Part shown: positions 9,983 through 17,538 of the stretch, piece after piece
Layout: each line of letters begins with the position of its first letter
Numbering within the stretch: position 1 is the stretch's first letter
NCBI GenBank assembly: GCA_046349215.1
Contig: JAXMCV010000002.1
Coordinates: forward strand, 124,001-188,000
Source of the DNA: JAJXWB01 sp046349215
GTDB lineage: Bacteria; Pseudomonadota; Alphaproteobacteria; Rhizobiales; Beijerinckiaceae
Direction of reading: 5' to 3'
DNA length: 64,000 nt
Made by a program: the position numbers and the translations under genes
The notes under the pieces: generated by a model
What the model saw: the letters and a program-made list of their open reading frames with translations, nothing else
What the model was told of the DNA's origin: nothing
Database searches by the model: none

Positions 9983-11176
9983 TCAATGACCGTTGGGCGC
10001 GTCCTTATTAAGGAGCTCTAGCATTAGAGGCGGCGCCTGCCAGTTTATCATTACAGTTAGGACATGCCATGCAAATCGGTGCCAAAAACGCAAATGAGCA
10101 ACGTAACACGCACTGAACTCAATCGTTCCCACGGCGCCCCGCGCGCGCTTGAAGCGACCAGCTCCAAATCCAATCCTCGCAGACATCCCCAATCGACGCG
10201 CCGCCAATTGTACGGATGAAATCATACCGACGTAGTGATCGCGTCCTATTGGATCGGATGGGTCATAGCCAACATAGTGGAAGGCCAAGCATCCATCGCG
10301 CGCCGAATAAGCCCCAAACGCCCTGATATCTCTGCTAGCCTTGCCGCGGACAACGCATATTTGCAGGGCCCCGGCGCGATACAATTCGTAAAAAGCACTA
10401 GCGGTAAAGGCGATATTGTCTTGGCGGCCGGGACGCAAATTTACCATCGCATAGAGTTCCGCGATGCGTTCGAAAGCGCTTGGATCCTCGGTCCTCAGAA
10501 CTTCGAGACTGGTCTCGGTCTGTCTGGCGTAAAGCTTCGCGGAACGTATGAGATTGCCGTTGATCTGGGGCTCGGCGAGCAAGACATAGGCCGGCCGCGA
10601 TGCCCGGATTAGATATCCGGACTGGCGCAAAGCCATATATGTTCGCGCGTCCAGTACTGGATTAATGCCACTCCACTTGATAGCATGGCCGGGATAAGCC
10701 GCGACGCACGCGGCCGTCGTTCTGCGAACGAATTGAAGCGTCGCATCGGGCGGAATATCGTAGGCTAGTGCCCCTGGGAACAAACGGACGATGCGGTCGA
10801 TCGATACTAGACGCAGCAGAGCGCCGCCAACCACAAGCAAAAGATCTGCCGAGGTCCGCCGCCAACTTGGCGACGCATGAGCGAGCTCTTGCCTCGCGGA
10901 AACGGTCAACGTTGCGTATTCGGAGGAGCTAGCTGAATTGTCGTACTCGGCGTTATTTATTGAGATTGGAACGCGAATGCCATCGACATCGAGCCAGTCG
11001 AATTGTGCTGCGACATTGGCGATCAGCGCGCGCGGCGGATAGCGTCGCGTCGCCTCCGCGAGATCTTTCACCATTTTAGCGAATTTGCTCGTTCGCCAGC
11101 CAGGTTGAACAGAAATCAGCGCGGAAACGGCACGGGGTTCTTCCCCGTCGTTCGCGAATGTTGAACTATCGGACAT
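9983..11176 (-). CDS. GNAT/FemAB-like acyltransferase-fold protein
   Basis: A 397-residue protein. The C-terminal half (about 215-360) resembles GNAT/FemAB-type aminoacyl or acyl transferases: a segment reading YELYRAGALQICVVRG, then a GFGAGRFKRARGA stretch like the phosphate-binding end of such folds. The N-terminal 200 residues are not recognised. It has no signal peptide. Its ATG overlaps the stop region of the preceding C-domain gene by 11 bases, so the two are translated together. In context it could acylate or aminoacylate the PKS product or a carrier, but this is inference from position. Base composition is low for the window, like the other island genes. Confidence 0.65.
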   Translation of the reverse strand: MSDSSTFANDGEEPRAVSALISVQPGWRTSKFAKMVKDLAEATRRYPPRALIANVAAQFDWLDVDGIRVPISINNAEYDNSASSSEYATLTVSARQELAHASPSWRRTSADLLLVVGGALLRLVSIDRIVRLFPGALAYDIPPDATLQFVRRTTAACVAAYPGHAIKWSGINPVLDARTYMALRQSGYLIRASRPAYVLLAEPQINGNLIRSAKLYARQTETSLEVLRTEDPSAFERIAELYAMVNLRPGRQDNIAFTASAFYELYRAGALQICVVRGKASRDIRAFGAYSARDGCLAFHYVGYDPSDPIGRDHYVGMISSVQLAARRLGMSARIGFGAGRFKRARGAVGTIEFSACYVAHLRFWHRFAWHVLTVMINWQAPPLMLELLNKDAPNGH

Positions 11177-12578
11177 TTCGTCTTCCCGGTGCGTCGCCGC
11201 GCAGGTCGACGAATTCAGCCCTCAGGACAACGACAACATCCTCCACCAATGGATCGTCCGCGCTAGTCACCAGCTCGAGCGCGCGCTCGTACAAAGCGGC
11301 GAGCCGCTCGGCAGTCGCTTGGTCGAAGACATCCGCCCGGTAGTTGATATACAAGGACAACGTCATCTCGCCGTCTGGTGCGACAACGTCGAGGACGGTC
11401 ATTGTCAGGTCGCGTGTGCATTCGCGTAATTCGAGCGGCATCATTTCGAAAGAAAAGCCGCCCCAGCTTCCAGAGGGCTGCGCCAGCAGCCGGTTGAGCC
11501 CGGATTCGTCGTCCCACAGTGGCATGTTGACTGAGAACCCGAGTTGGTCGATCGCGGTCGGGATTCCAGGAAACTGCGCTTCTAGCGCATCGTCGACGAG
11601 ATTGCGCGGATATTCCTGATTGTCGATCGCCGCGTCGACCATGCGCGATACACGTGCGCAATAGGCGCGCACGCGCTCCCCTGACTCGATAGCGCAACGT
11701 AGATGCACGGCGTTGGCAAGCCAACCGATCGTTTCGCGGAAACGTCGGTTGGTTCGATTCGCCACCGAGCAGACGATTGGCGCGTCATCCACGCCTGTCA
11801 TCGCCGCGATTGAGATGTTAAACGCTGCCCACAACGGGCGAAATGGCGGCACGCCGAGTGACCTAGCGAGCACGCGCACGCCTTCTGCCACGCTCGGCGC
11901 GACCGCGCAGGACAAATACCGACCGTCCGTGAAACGGTGGTTGTCGGGTCTGTCGTACGGCAGAGGCAGGGGCGGGGGCAGGTCCGCAAGTTGACCCATC
12001 CAGTAATCGAATTGGCGAGCGCCGGCCGGCCCAGCGAGAAAATCGCGCTGCCATGCCGCGAATTCAGCAAAATTTCCGGTCGCTCTTGCGTTGGGAGGTC
12101 GACCGAGCAAATAAGCGCCAATCAGCTCGCGGATTAGAAGCGTCATCGCTGTTCCGTCAATCAATCCGTGATGAAAGAGCGCTAGAAGTGTCGAGGAGGT
12201 CGACGAACGGTAATGCGTGAGCATGGCGAGCGGTCCGTCGAGCGGGGCGTAATCGGCGGTCGTTGCGTTGACCGAGGCAATGACCTCGTCGGCTGACCAA
12301 CCTTCCGTATCAATTTGTTTGACTGGAAAGTGGTCGAGCGGCAAGACCTGCGCGATGATTGCATCGCCATCTTCGGTAAAGGTGCAGCGCAAGGCTGGAT
12401 TTGCCTCAAGCGTTGCGCGCCAGGCTTCGGCCAGACGTTCACCGTCCAACGCGGGCATGAGCGTGGCGGCATTGGCCAAGGTCCAAAAGCGCCGGCGCAT
12501 GTCATCTGATTTTAGGCTGCGGCAAAGGCGCATGCACCATACTTGCCGAGAAGTTGGCTCAGGGACGAACTCGTTCAT
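11166..12578 (-). CDS. Stand-alone NRPS condensation-domain acyltransferase
   Basis: A 470-residue protein consisting of one condensation-type domain. The catalytic HHxxxDG motif is intact at residues 136-142 (HHGLIDG), and the N-terminal part has the usual C-domain layout, with ALRCTF near residue 62 matching the conserved HPxLR region. No adenylation, PCP or thioesterase domain is attached. Free-standing C-domain proteins such as PapA5 take a polyketide from a synthase ACP and pass it to an alcohol or amine. The neighbouring PKS ends in an ACP and lacks a thioesterase, so off-loading is the natural role to propose; the acceptor is unknown. Ribosome site AAGAGG lies six bases before the ATG. 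Confidence 0.85.
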   Translation of the reverse strand: MNEFVPEPTSRQVWCMRLCRSLKSDDMRRRFWTLANAATLMPALDGERLAEAWRATLEANPALRCTFTEDGDAIIAQVLPLDHFPVKQIDTEGWSADEVIASVNATTADYAPLDGPLAMLTHYRSSTSSTLLALFHHGLIDGTAMTLLIRELIGAYLLGRPPNARATGNFAEFAAWQRDFLAGPAGARQFDYWMGQLADLPPPLPLPYDRPDNHRFTDGRYLSCAVAPSVAEGVRVLARSLGVPPFRPLWAAFNISIAAMTGVDDAPIVCSVANRTNRRFRETIGWLANAVHLRCAIESGERVRAYCARVSRMVDAAIDNQEYPRNLVDDALEAQFPGIPTAIDQLGFSVNMPLWDDESGLNRLLAQPSGSWGGFSFEMMPLELRECTRDLTMTVLDVVAPDGEMTLSLYINYRADVFDQATAERLAALYERALELVTSADDPLVEDVVVVLRAEFVDLRGDAPGRRNVR

Positions 12579-12664
12579 TCTTGCCTCTTAGTCCAGAGCC
12601 AGTCGAACACGGACCTCATACTATGGTTTCGTCGCTCGGGTCATCTTCGCCGCCGATGGCATGA

Positions 12665-13753
12665 TCAGATCCTTCGGTTCGATGGGGAAAGGGACATCGC
12701 GATCCATGCGGCGATGGCAATCGGATCGCCTCGAACGTATCGCCAATCGGTTTCATTCAGCCGGATGGAATGGGCGCCATCCAAGAAACCCGTCAGGATT
12801 GGGCCTGCGCCGCGAAAGTAACGACCTCCGACCCTCGGGGTCGGCTTCACGAAAGCGCCGAGGGCGAGGCAGCAAGCGAGCCAGGGAAAGTTTACGCCAG
12901 CGGAGAGCGATCCGAGCAAGCTTCCCCAAAACCGGCCGTTCAGTTCCAGAAATAGGAAGCGACCGGTCGTCGCCTCGCGCCTGAAGTCAATATTGGCGAC
13001 ACCCGACCAGTGAAGAGCGCGCGCCAGGCGTTCGCAAAGAGCCAGTAGATCGGGTCGGTCCTCAAACGTAATGCCGACTGCAAAATCGAAAGGCTTGGAC
13101 GACGGCATTGTCGCGCGCTGAATCGTCGCCGCTCGAATCTCGCCATTCTCGCACAACAGATTGACCCCGAAATCTGTTCCATCGACTTCGCTCTGAACAA
13201 TCACATCACGACGCGCGGCGAGTCGCGAGACGAGTTCGGCGACGTTCTGGATGCGCTCGATTCCGAAACCGCCTCCGGGTGAAATTGCTGGCTTGATCAA
13301 GAACGGCGCGGGAAGTGTAGCGCGAACCAAGTCTTCGTCGAAGTCTGGTCGGAAAGTTGGAGGATGAGGAAGTCGCTCTTGGCGGAGAAAGCCGACGAAG
13401 CGTCGCTTGTCGCGCGCGATTTCTATCGACTCTGGCGGAGGCGTTGGAACTACTGCGACGCCAGATGGCAAGTCGTTGGATCGACGGACAGCGAGCAGAT
13501 AGTTGGCGCGCTCGTCGATAGGGAGGACGACTTCGATCCGCCACCGCGCAATCGCTTCGGATGTCGCCTTGTACCAACTCTCAGTGTCTTCGGCGCATAC
13601 TCCACTCTGCAACGCACGAAACGTGTTGCCCAGACGCAGCACGGGACTGATTCGGTCACCGATTCCGTACAGTCTTACATCGCCTCTCGCGGCCAGACAG
13701 CGAGCCACGATAAAGCTGCACGGCGAATCAGCCCCGACGATCAGGATGCGCAT
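12665..13753 (-). CDS. ATP-grasp ligase
   Basis: A 362-residue ATP-grasp enzyme. The N-terminal pre-ATP-grasp fold starts MRILIVGADSP; an RDKRRF segment near residue 120 and FLIKPAISPGGGFGI near 155 form the ATP-binding lid, and FLELNGRFWGSL near residue 275 carries the metal-binding Glu/Asn. The family joins a carboxylate (through acyl phosphate) to an amine or similar nucleophile; the nearest kinds are carbamoyl-phosphate-synthase-like ligases found in natural-product clusters. An in-frame TTG lies 21 bases upstream, but the ATG at 13753 starts exactly at the fold. It is the first gene of the island transcript and could make the amine acceptor for the C-domain protein (inference). Confidence 0.85.
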   Translation of the reverse strand: MRILIVGADSPCSFIVARCLAARGDVRLYGIGDRISPVLRLGNTFRALQSGVCAEDTESWYKATSEAIARWRIEVVLPIDERANYLLAVRRSNDLPSGVAVVPTPPPESIEIARDKRRFVGFLRQERLPHPPTFRPDFDEDLVRATLPAPFLIKPAISPGGGFGIERIQNVAELVSRLAARRDVIVQSEVDGTDFGVNLLCENGEIRAATIQRATMPSSKPFDFAVGITFEDRPDLLALCERLARALHWSGVANIDFRREATTGRFLFLELNGRFWGSLLGSLSAGVNFPWLACCLALGAFVKPTPRVGGRYFRGAGPILTGFLDGAHSIRLNETDWRYVRGDPIAIAAWIAMSLSPSNRRI

Positions 13754-13955
13754 GACATTGGCTATTGCATGCAAGCAATTAATCGAATCGACTGATCGTC
13801 AACAAGGGACTTGGTGGCGCCGTGCTGTCAAGAATAAAGGCAATTTGCTCAGCAAGCTATGTCACAGCGCGGCCGGCACCTCCGGACGTCGGCTCCGGCG
13901 TTTCGGGTCATGGCGGAAGTCTGCCGCCAAAAGCGACCTAGATTATTGATTTATT

Positions 13956-14032
13956 TGGTAGCGGAGGAGGGACTCGAACCCCCGACACAAGGATTATGAT
14001 TCCTCTGCTCTAGCCGGCTGAGCTACTCCGCC
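13956..14032 (-). tRNA. tRNA-Met (CAU), elongator type
   Basis: A full cloverleaf on the minus strand with encoded CCA (13956-13958). The 7-bp acceptor stem has a G1-U72 pair; the anticodon CAU is at 13996-13998 in a seven-base loop with a 5-bp stem, followed by a standard T-arm GGTTCGAGTCC. It lacks the 1-72 mismatch of an initiator, so elongator tRNA-Met is most likely; a lysidine-modified tRNA-Ile(CAU) cannot be fully excluded. Its 3' end points at the low-GC island. Confidence 0.93.
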
Positions 14033-14353
14033 CCGCGACGGCCGGAGCCGTCAGGCCCGGTCGTATAGGTCCCGGGCCAGATTCGTGTCAAGGCAAAGCG
14101 TTGACGCCTGTGGCGGCTTTGGGGCGCCGGTCGCACCGTCCGCCCGCCTTTCGCACCAATTATGGTAAACGCCGCGTTGCGACCTGTGCCGAACGGATAC
14201 GCGAAACCTTTGGACGCATTGCAAAGCCACAGATTTTACAAAGCATTTTCAGGATTTTCCGCGCCGAATCGCAGTTGACCGTTTAGGTAAATCTTAAGCG
14301 GGGGCCGGTAGCTTTCACACTCGAAGTGGTCAGTCGAGTGTGTGAGTAAATCA
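14033..14353. other. Intergenic region upstream of sciP
   Basis: AT-richer than its surroundings in the half next to sciP. Contains a CtrA-type box (14283-14297), a TTGACC just before it (14275-14280), and one GANTC site (14266-14270). No small gene is supported here. Confidence 0.5.
14283..14297 (+). promoter_or_regulatory. Candidate CtrA box upstream of sciP
   Basis: Reads TTAG-N7-TTAA, one base off the CtrA consensus TTAA-N7-TTAA, 57 bp before the sciP ATG. CtrA activation of its own inhibitor gene is known in Caulobacter; the site itself is a motif match by eye. Confidence 0.5.
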
Positions 14354-14629
14354 ATGACCGAAGCCTATCGCCCCCGGGCAAAGTATGTGATCGGACCGGA
14401 CGGCAGCCCGCTGACCGTCGCGGACCTTCCGCCGCCCTCGACGAAGCGATGGGTGATCCGACGCAAGGCAGAAGTCGTCGCTGCGGTGCGCGGCGGCCTG
14501 CTCTCGCTCGAGGACGCCTGCAGCCGCTATACGCTGACGGTCGACGAATTCCTGAGCTGGCAGATGTCGATCGACCAGCACGGCCTTGCCGGCCTGCGCA
14601 CCACGCGCATCCAGCAATACCGCGCCTGA
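14354..14629 (+). CDS. sciP: CtrA inhibitor SciP (DUF1153)
   Basis: A 91-residue DUF1153 protein from the ATG at 14354 (a GTG four codons earlier is also in frame). It carries the nearly invariant family core KYVIGPDGSPLTVADLPP, then TKRWVIRRKAEVVAAVRGG and a helix-turn-helix ending TTRIQQYR. SciP binds CtrA and blocks its recruitment of RNA polymerase at promoters, limiting CtrA activity in swarmer cells in Caulobacter. It sits 2 kb from ctrA here. A CtrA-like box lies in its promoter, consistent with the known feedback loop. Confidence 0.93.
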   Translation: MTEAYRPRAKYVIGPDGSPLTVADLPPPSTKRWVIRRKAEVVAAVRGGLLSLEDACSRYTLTVDEFLSWQMSIDQHGLAGLRTTRIQQYRA

Positions 14630-14684
14630 ATCTGTTCCGGTTTTGTTCTGAAAGGCGTCGGCCCTGGCCGGCGCCTTTCGCGTT

Positions 14685-15680
14685 TCAGGCGCGCGGTTCG
14701 TCGGTCGGGGTCTCGCCGGCTTCGCCCCGGAACGTTTCGACAAGGCGGCGGCGCTCGAACAGGAGAACGACGACCAGCGCGATGGCCAGCGGAATGAGCA
14801 GGTAGAAGAGCCGGAAGACGAGCAGGGCGGCCAGCACCTTGCTCTTGGCGAGCGCCGGCATGGCCTTAATGAAGACCAGTTCGAACACGCCGAGGCCACC
14901 GGGGGCGTTGGAGACGAGGCCGGCCGAGAACGACGCGAGGAACACCGCCAGCACCACGAAGAACCCCGGGTTTCCTTCCGCCGGCAGCGCGAAATAGATG
15001 ATGCCGGCTGCGCCGATCAATTCCATCGGGGCGGCGATCATCTGGCGGGCGGTGATCGCGGGTCGCGGATATTCTAGCTTGAACGAGCCGATCTCGAGCG
15101 GCTTGAAGCGCAGGATAGAGCCGACGACGTAGAGGACCACGAAGGCGAGCAGGCCGACGCCGATCATGCGGGCCGGGCCTTCCTCGGTCAGCACATGCGG
15201 CAGCATCCCGCGCAGGCGCTGCAACTGGTCCGGCTCGAACACGAGCACGAGGCCGCCGAGCAGGATCGTGCCAAGAAAGAAGGTGAAGGAGCAGAGCGCC
15301 ACCAGAACGGCGACTTCGGCGGCGCTCAGCCCCTTGGTCGAATAGGCGCGGTAGCGGACCATGGCCCCGGAGAACACCGAGGCGCCGATATTGTGGGACA
15401 ACGCGTAGGTGGTGAAAGAGCACAGGGACACGAAGCTCCAGGAAATGTGCTTCACGCCGAGGTGGTGCAGGGCGATCCGGTCGTACCAGGCGAGCGCCGC
15501 ATAGGCGACGAGCGTCGCGAGGCCAGCCAGCGCATAGCGATGCGGCGGGATGGCGCGCAGCGCCTGGACAACATCCTCGCGCACTGATTCGCCGCGGAAT
15601 TCCTGGGCCAGAAGCCAGAACGACCCAAGCACCGCCAGGAGGCCGACCGCCGGCCAGAAGAATTCGAGGGCGCGCTTCAT
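14685..15680 (-). CDS. Flippase-like integral membrane protein (UPF0104 / LPG-synthase TM domain)
   Basis: A 331-residue protein of about eight membrane helices belonging to the UPF0104 group, the same fold as the flippase half of MprF. Recognisable family stretches are the early SFVSLCSFTTYALSHNIGA and the late SNAPGGLGVFELVF. The MprF catalytic aminoacyl-transferase domain is absent, so it is not a complete lysyl-PG synthase. It probably moves a lipid across the inner membrane. The ATG at 15680 has GGGAGAAGC before it; a longer in-frame extension upstream lacks such a site. It follows fliJ on the same strand. Confidence 0.85.
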   Translation of the reverse strand: MKRALEFFWPAVGLLAVLGSFWLLAQEFRGESVREDVVQALRAIPPHRYALAGLATLVAYAALAWYDRIALHHLGVKHISWSFVSLCSFTTYALSHNIGASVFSGAMVRYRAYSTKGLSAAEVAVLVALCSFTFFLGTILLGGLVLVFEPDQLQRLRGMLPHVLTEEGPARMIGVGLLAFVVLYVVGSILRFKPLEIGSFKLEYPRPAITARQMIAAPMELIGAAGIIYFALPAEGNPGFFVVLAVFLASFSAGLVSNAPGGLGVFELVFIKAMPALAKSKVLAALLVFRLFYLLIPLAIALVVVLLFERRRLVETFRGEAGETPTDEPRA

Positions 15681-15830
15681 GCTTCTCCCGACCCGGAGGG
15701 GCCGGGCGAAAGCCGAGACATGCACGAGCGCGCCACAGGCCGCAAGCGCGGGACATGCAAAAAAATGGCGGCTGCCCGGAGGGGCGACCGCCATTGCAGA
15801 TCAATGAGAAAGGCGCGGGGCCGCAACCCC

Positions 15831-16247
15831 TCAGGCGCGGGCGGCGCGCAGGCCCATCATGCCAAGGTTGGCGCCCATGTCGGCGGCGCGGACCACTTCG
15901 TGCATCCGGTCGCTCGAGCGATCCCGGCCCTCGAGGCTTTCGGCCTTGGACACCTCAGCCATGGCCTCGTCGAGACGCAGCTTGGCCTCGTCGAGCTGGC
16001 CCTTCAGCTCCTCCATGGAGCTGACGAGATTGTCGCGCCGGTTGCGGGCGGCGCGGGCATAGGTCGGATAGGCGAAATGGGACGGATCGGAAATGCGCGC
16101 CCGCTGTTCCTCGGCGGCGATTTCCTTGTGTAGTTCGCCCGCCATGCGATTGAACTCGGTGATCATCATCTCAAGCTGCGTGACCCTGCGGCGCTTTTCT
16201 TCCGCCTGGAAACGCTTGAGACGCAAAAAGGTATCCCGCGACTTCAT
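15831..16247 (-). CDS. fliJ: FliJ-like flagellar export chaperone
   Basis: A 138-residue, highly charged, mostly helical protein beginning MKSRDTFLRLKRFQAEEKRR, as in alphaproteobacterial FliJ. Predicted coiled coil runs through about residues 15-120. FliJ is a soluble part of the flagellar type III export ATPase complex (with FliI and FliH) and escorts export chaperones. No fliI is next to it. AGGAGT precedes the ATG. It is divergent from ctrA, and the two share a 471-bp promoter region carrying CtrA-type half sites, which suits a CtrA-controlled flagellar gene. Confidence 0.85.
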   Translation of the reverse strand: MKSRDTFLRLKRFQAEEKRRRVTQLEMMITEFNRMAGELHKEIAAEEQRARISDPSHFAYPTYARAARNRRDNLVSSMEELKGQLDEAKLRLDEAMAEVSKAESLEGRDRSSDRMHEVVRAADMGANLGMMGLRAARA

Positions 16248-16250
16248 CAC

Positions 16251-16718
16251 TCGTCACTCCTGGACAACAGTCCAAACCCTGACTGGTTACGCATTAGCCA
16301 TATCCGCGAGACGATGTGGATAATGCGCTGTGGAGGTTGCTCGTTAGTTACTTGACGAAGGCGCTGGACAAAAAATTCGCAAGAGGCGACTTTGGGGTGT
16401 GATTCGCTTTCGTGCGTCGGTTCATACTCGAGCCTTGCGATAACGCATCGTTAACCCGTTTGCTTAACACTCGGTTGCGTCCGGCTCCTGGGGCCCGTCT
16501 CGCTTTCGTCAGCGATTCCGGGTCGCGCGAAGCCAGCGAGGCGCGAGGCGGATTCGTGGGCGGGTAACGAACGGGCGGGAAGAAGGGTTTGTTAACCATT
16601 CGGCGTTAACTTTGCCGTGACGAACCGAATGTGCGTTTGACCGGATTTGGGCCGCACGCCGTGGGCCGCCGGACGGGGAGTTCGACGGGCTTCGCACGGG
16701 GAAGGGTGGGGACTGCTG
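16251..16718. other. Divergent fliJ/ctrA promoter region
   Basis: 468 bp without a gene. Contains GANTC sites at 16401, 16514 and 16551, an ATAA-N7-TTAACC box (16440-16456), and two more TTAAC half sites (TTAACCAT at 16592 and TTAAC at 16606). This resembles the methylation-sensitive, autoregulated ctrA promoter region of Caulobacter in kind, though not base for base. Confidence 0.55.
16440..16456 (+). promoter_or_regulatory. Candidate CtrA box in the ctrA upstream region
   Basis: ATAA, seven bases, TTAACC: one mismatch from TTAA-N7-TTAACC. It could serve CtrA autoregulation, or control of the divergent fliJ. Confidence 0.45.
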
Positions 16719-17420
16719 ATGCGCGTACTACTGATCGAAGACGATAGCGCTACGGCGCAAAGCATCGAGCTGATGCTCAAGTCCGAGAACTTCAACGTCT
16801 ATACGACGGATCTCGGGGAAGAGGGCATCGACCTCGGCAAGCTCTACGACTACGACATCATTCTTCTCGATCTGAACCTCCCGGACATGTCCGGCTACGA
16901 GGTTCTGCGCACGCTGCGCGTCGCGAAGGTGAAGACGCCGATCCTCATCCTGTCCGGCCTAGCCGGCATCGAGGACAAGGTGAAGGGTCTCGGCTTCGGC
17001 GCCGACGACTACCTGACCAAGCCATTCCACAAGGACGAGCTGGTTGCCCGCATCCACGCCATCGTGCGCCGCTCAAAGGGCCACGCACAGTCGGTGATCA
17101 CGACCGGCGACCTAGTCGTCAATCTCGACCAGAAGACGGTCGAGGTCGACAGCGCCCGCGTCCATCTGACGGGCAAGGAATACCAGATGCTCGAGCTGCT
17201 CTCGCTACGCAAGGGCACGACGCTCACCAAGGAGATGTTCCTCAACCATCTCTATGGCGGCATGGACGAGCCGGAACTGAAGATCATCGACGTCTTCATC
17301 TGCAAGCTCCGCAAGAAGCTCGCCAACGCCAGCCAGGGGCGCAACTACATCGAGACGGTGTGGGGCCGCGGCTATGTGCTGCGCGAGCCGAACGAAGGCG
17401 AAGAACGCATCACCGCCTGA
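16719..17420 (+). CDS. ctrA: Cell-cycle response regulator CtrA
   Basis: An OmpR/PhoB-type regulator of 233 residues: receiver domain (1-115) with acidic pocket EDD, phospho-acceptor in LLDLNLPDM, Thr/Ser in LILSG and Lys in LTKPF; winged helix from about 125, ending RNYIETVWGRGYVLRE. The DNA-binding half (LTGKEYQMLELLSLRKGTT) is the signature CtrA sequence of this class. CtrA is phosphorylated through CckA-ChpT and controls division, DNA methylation and flagellar genes. ATG at 16719 starts at the receiver fold with GAAGGGTGGGG upstream. chpT and sciP are both in this window. Confidence 0.97.
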   Translation: MRVLLIEDDSATAQSIELMLKSENFNVYTTDLGEEGIDLGKLYDYDIILLDLNLPDMSGYEVLRTLRVAKVKTPILILSGLAGIEDKVKGLGFGADDYLTKPFHKDELVARIHAIVRRSKGHAQSVITTGDLVVNLDQKTVEVDSARVHLTGKEYQMLELLSLRKGTTLTKEMFLNHLYGGMDEPELKIIDVFICKLRKKLANASQGRNYIETVWGRGYVLREPNEGEERITA

Positions 17421-17436
17421 CCGGCAAGGCTTCAAC

Positions 17437-17470
17437 GAAAACCCCGCCCTTCCGGCGGGGTTTTTCTTTT
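17437..17470. terminator. Bidirectional terminator between ctrA and the acyltransferase gene
   Basis: Stem CCCCGCC/GGCGGGG with an A run on one side and a T tract on the other. It can end both the ctrA transcript (+) and the convergent che/acyltransferase transcript (-). Confidence 0.85.
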
Positions 17471-17538
17471 GGTGCAGGCGTCGTCTGCGATTCCGGCAGC
17501 GCGTATGCGGCGGACGCGCGCAACGCTTCCGCTTCGTG

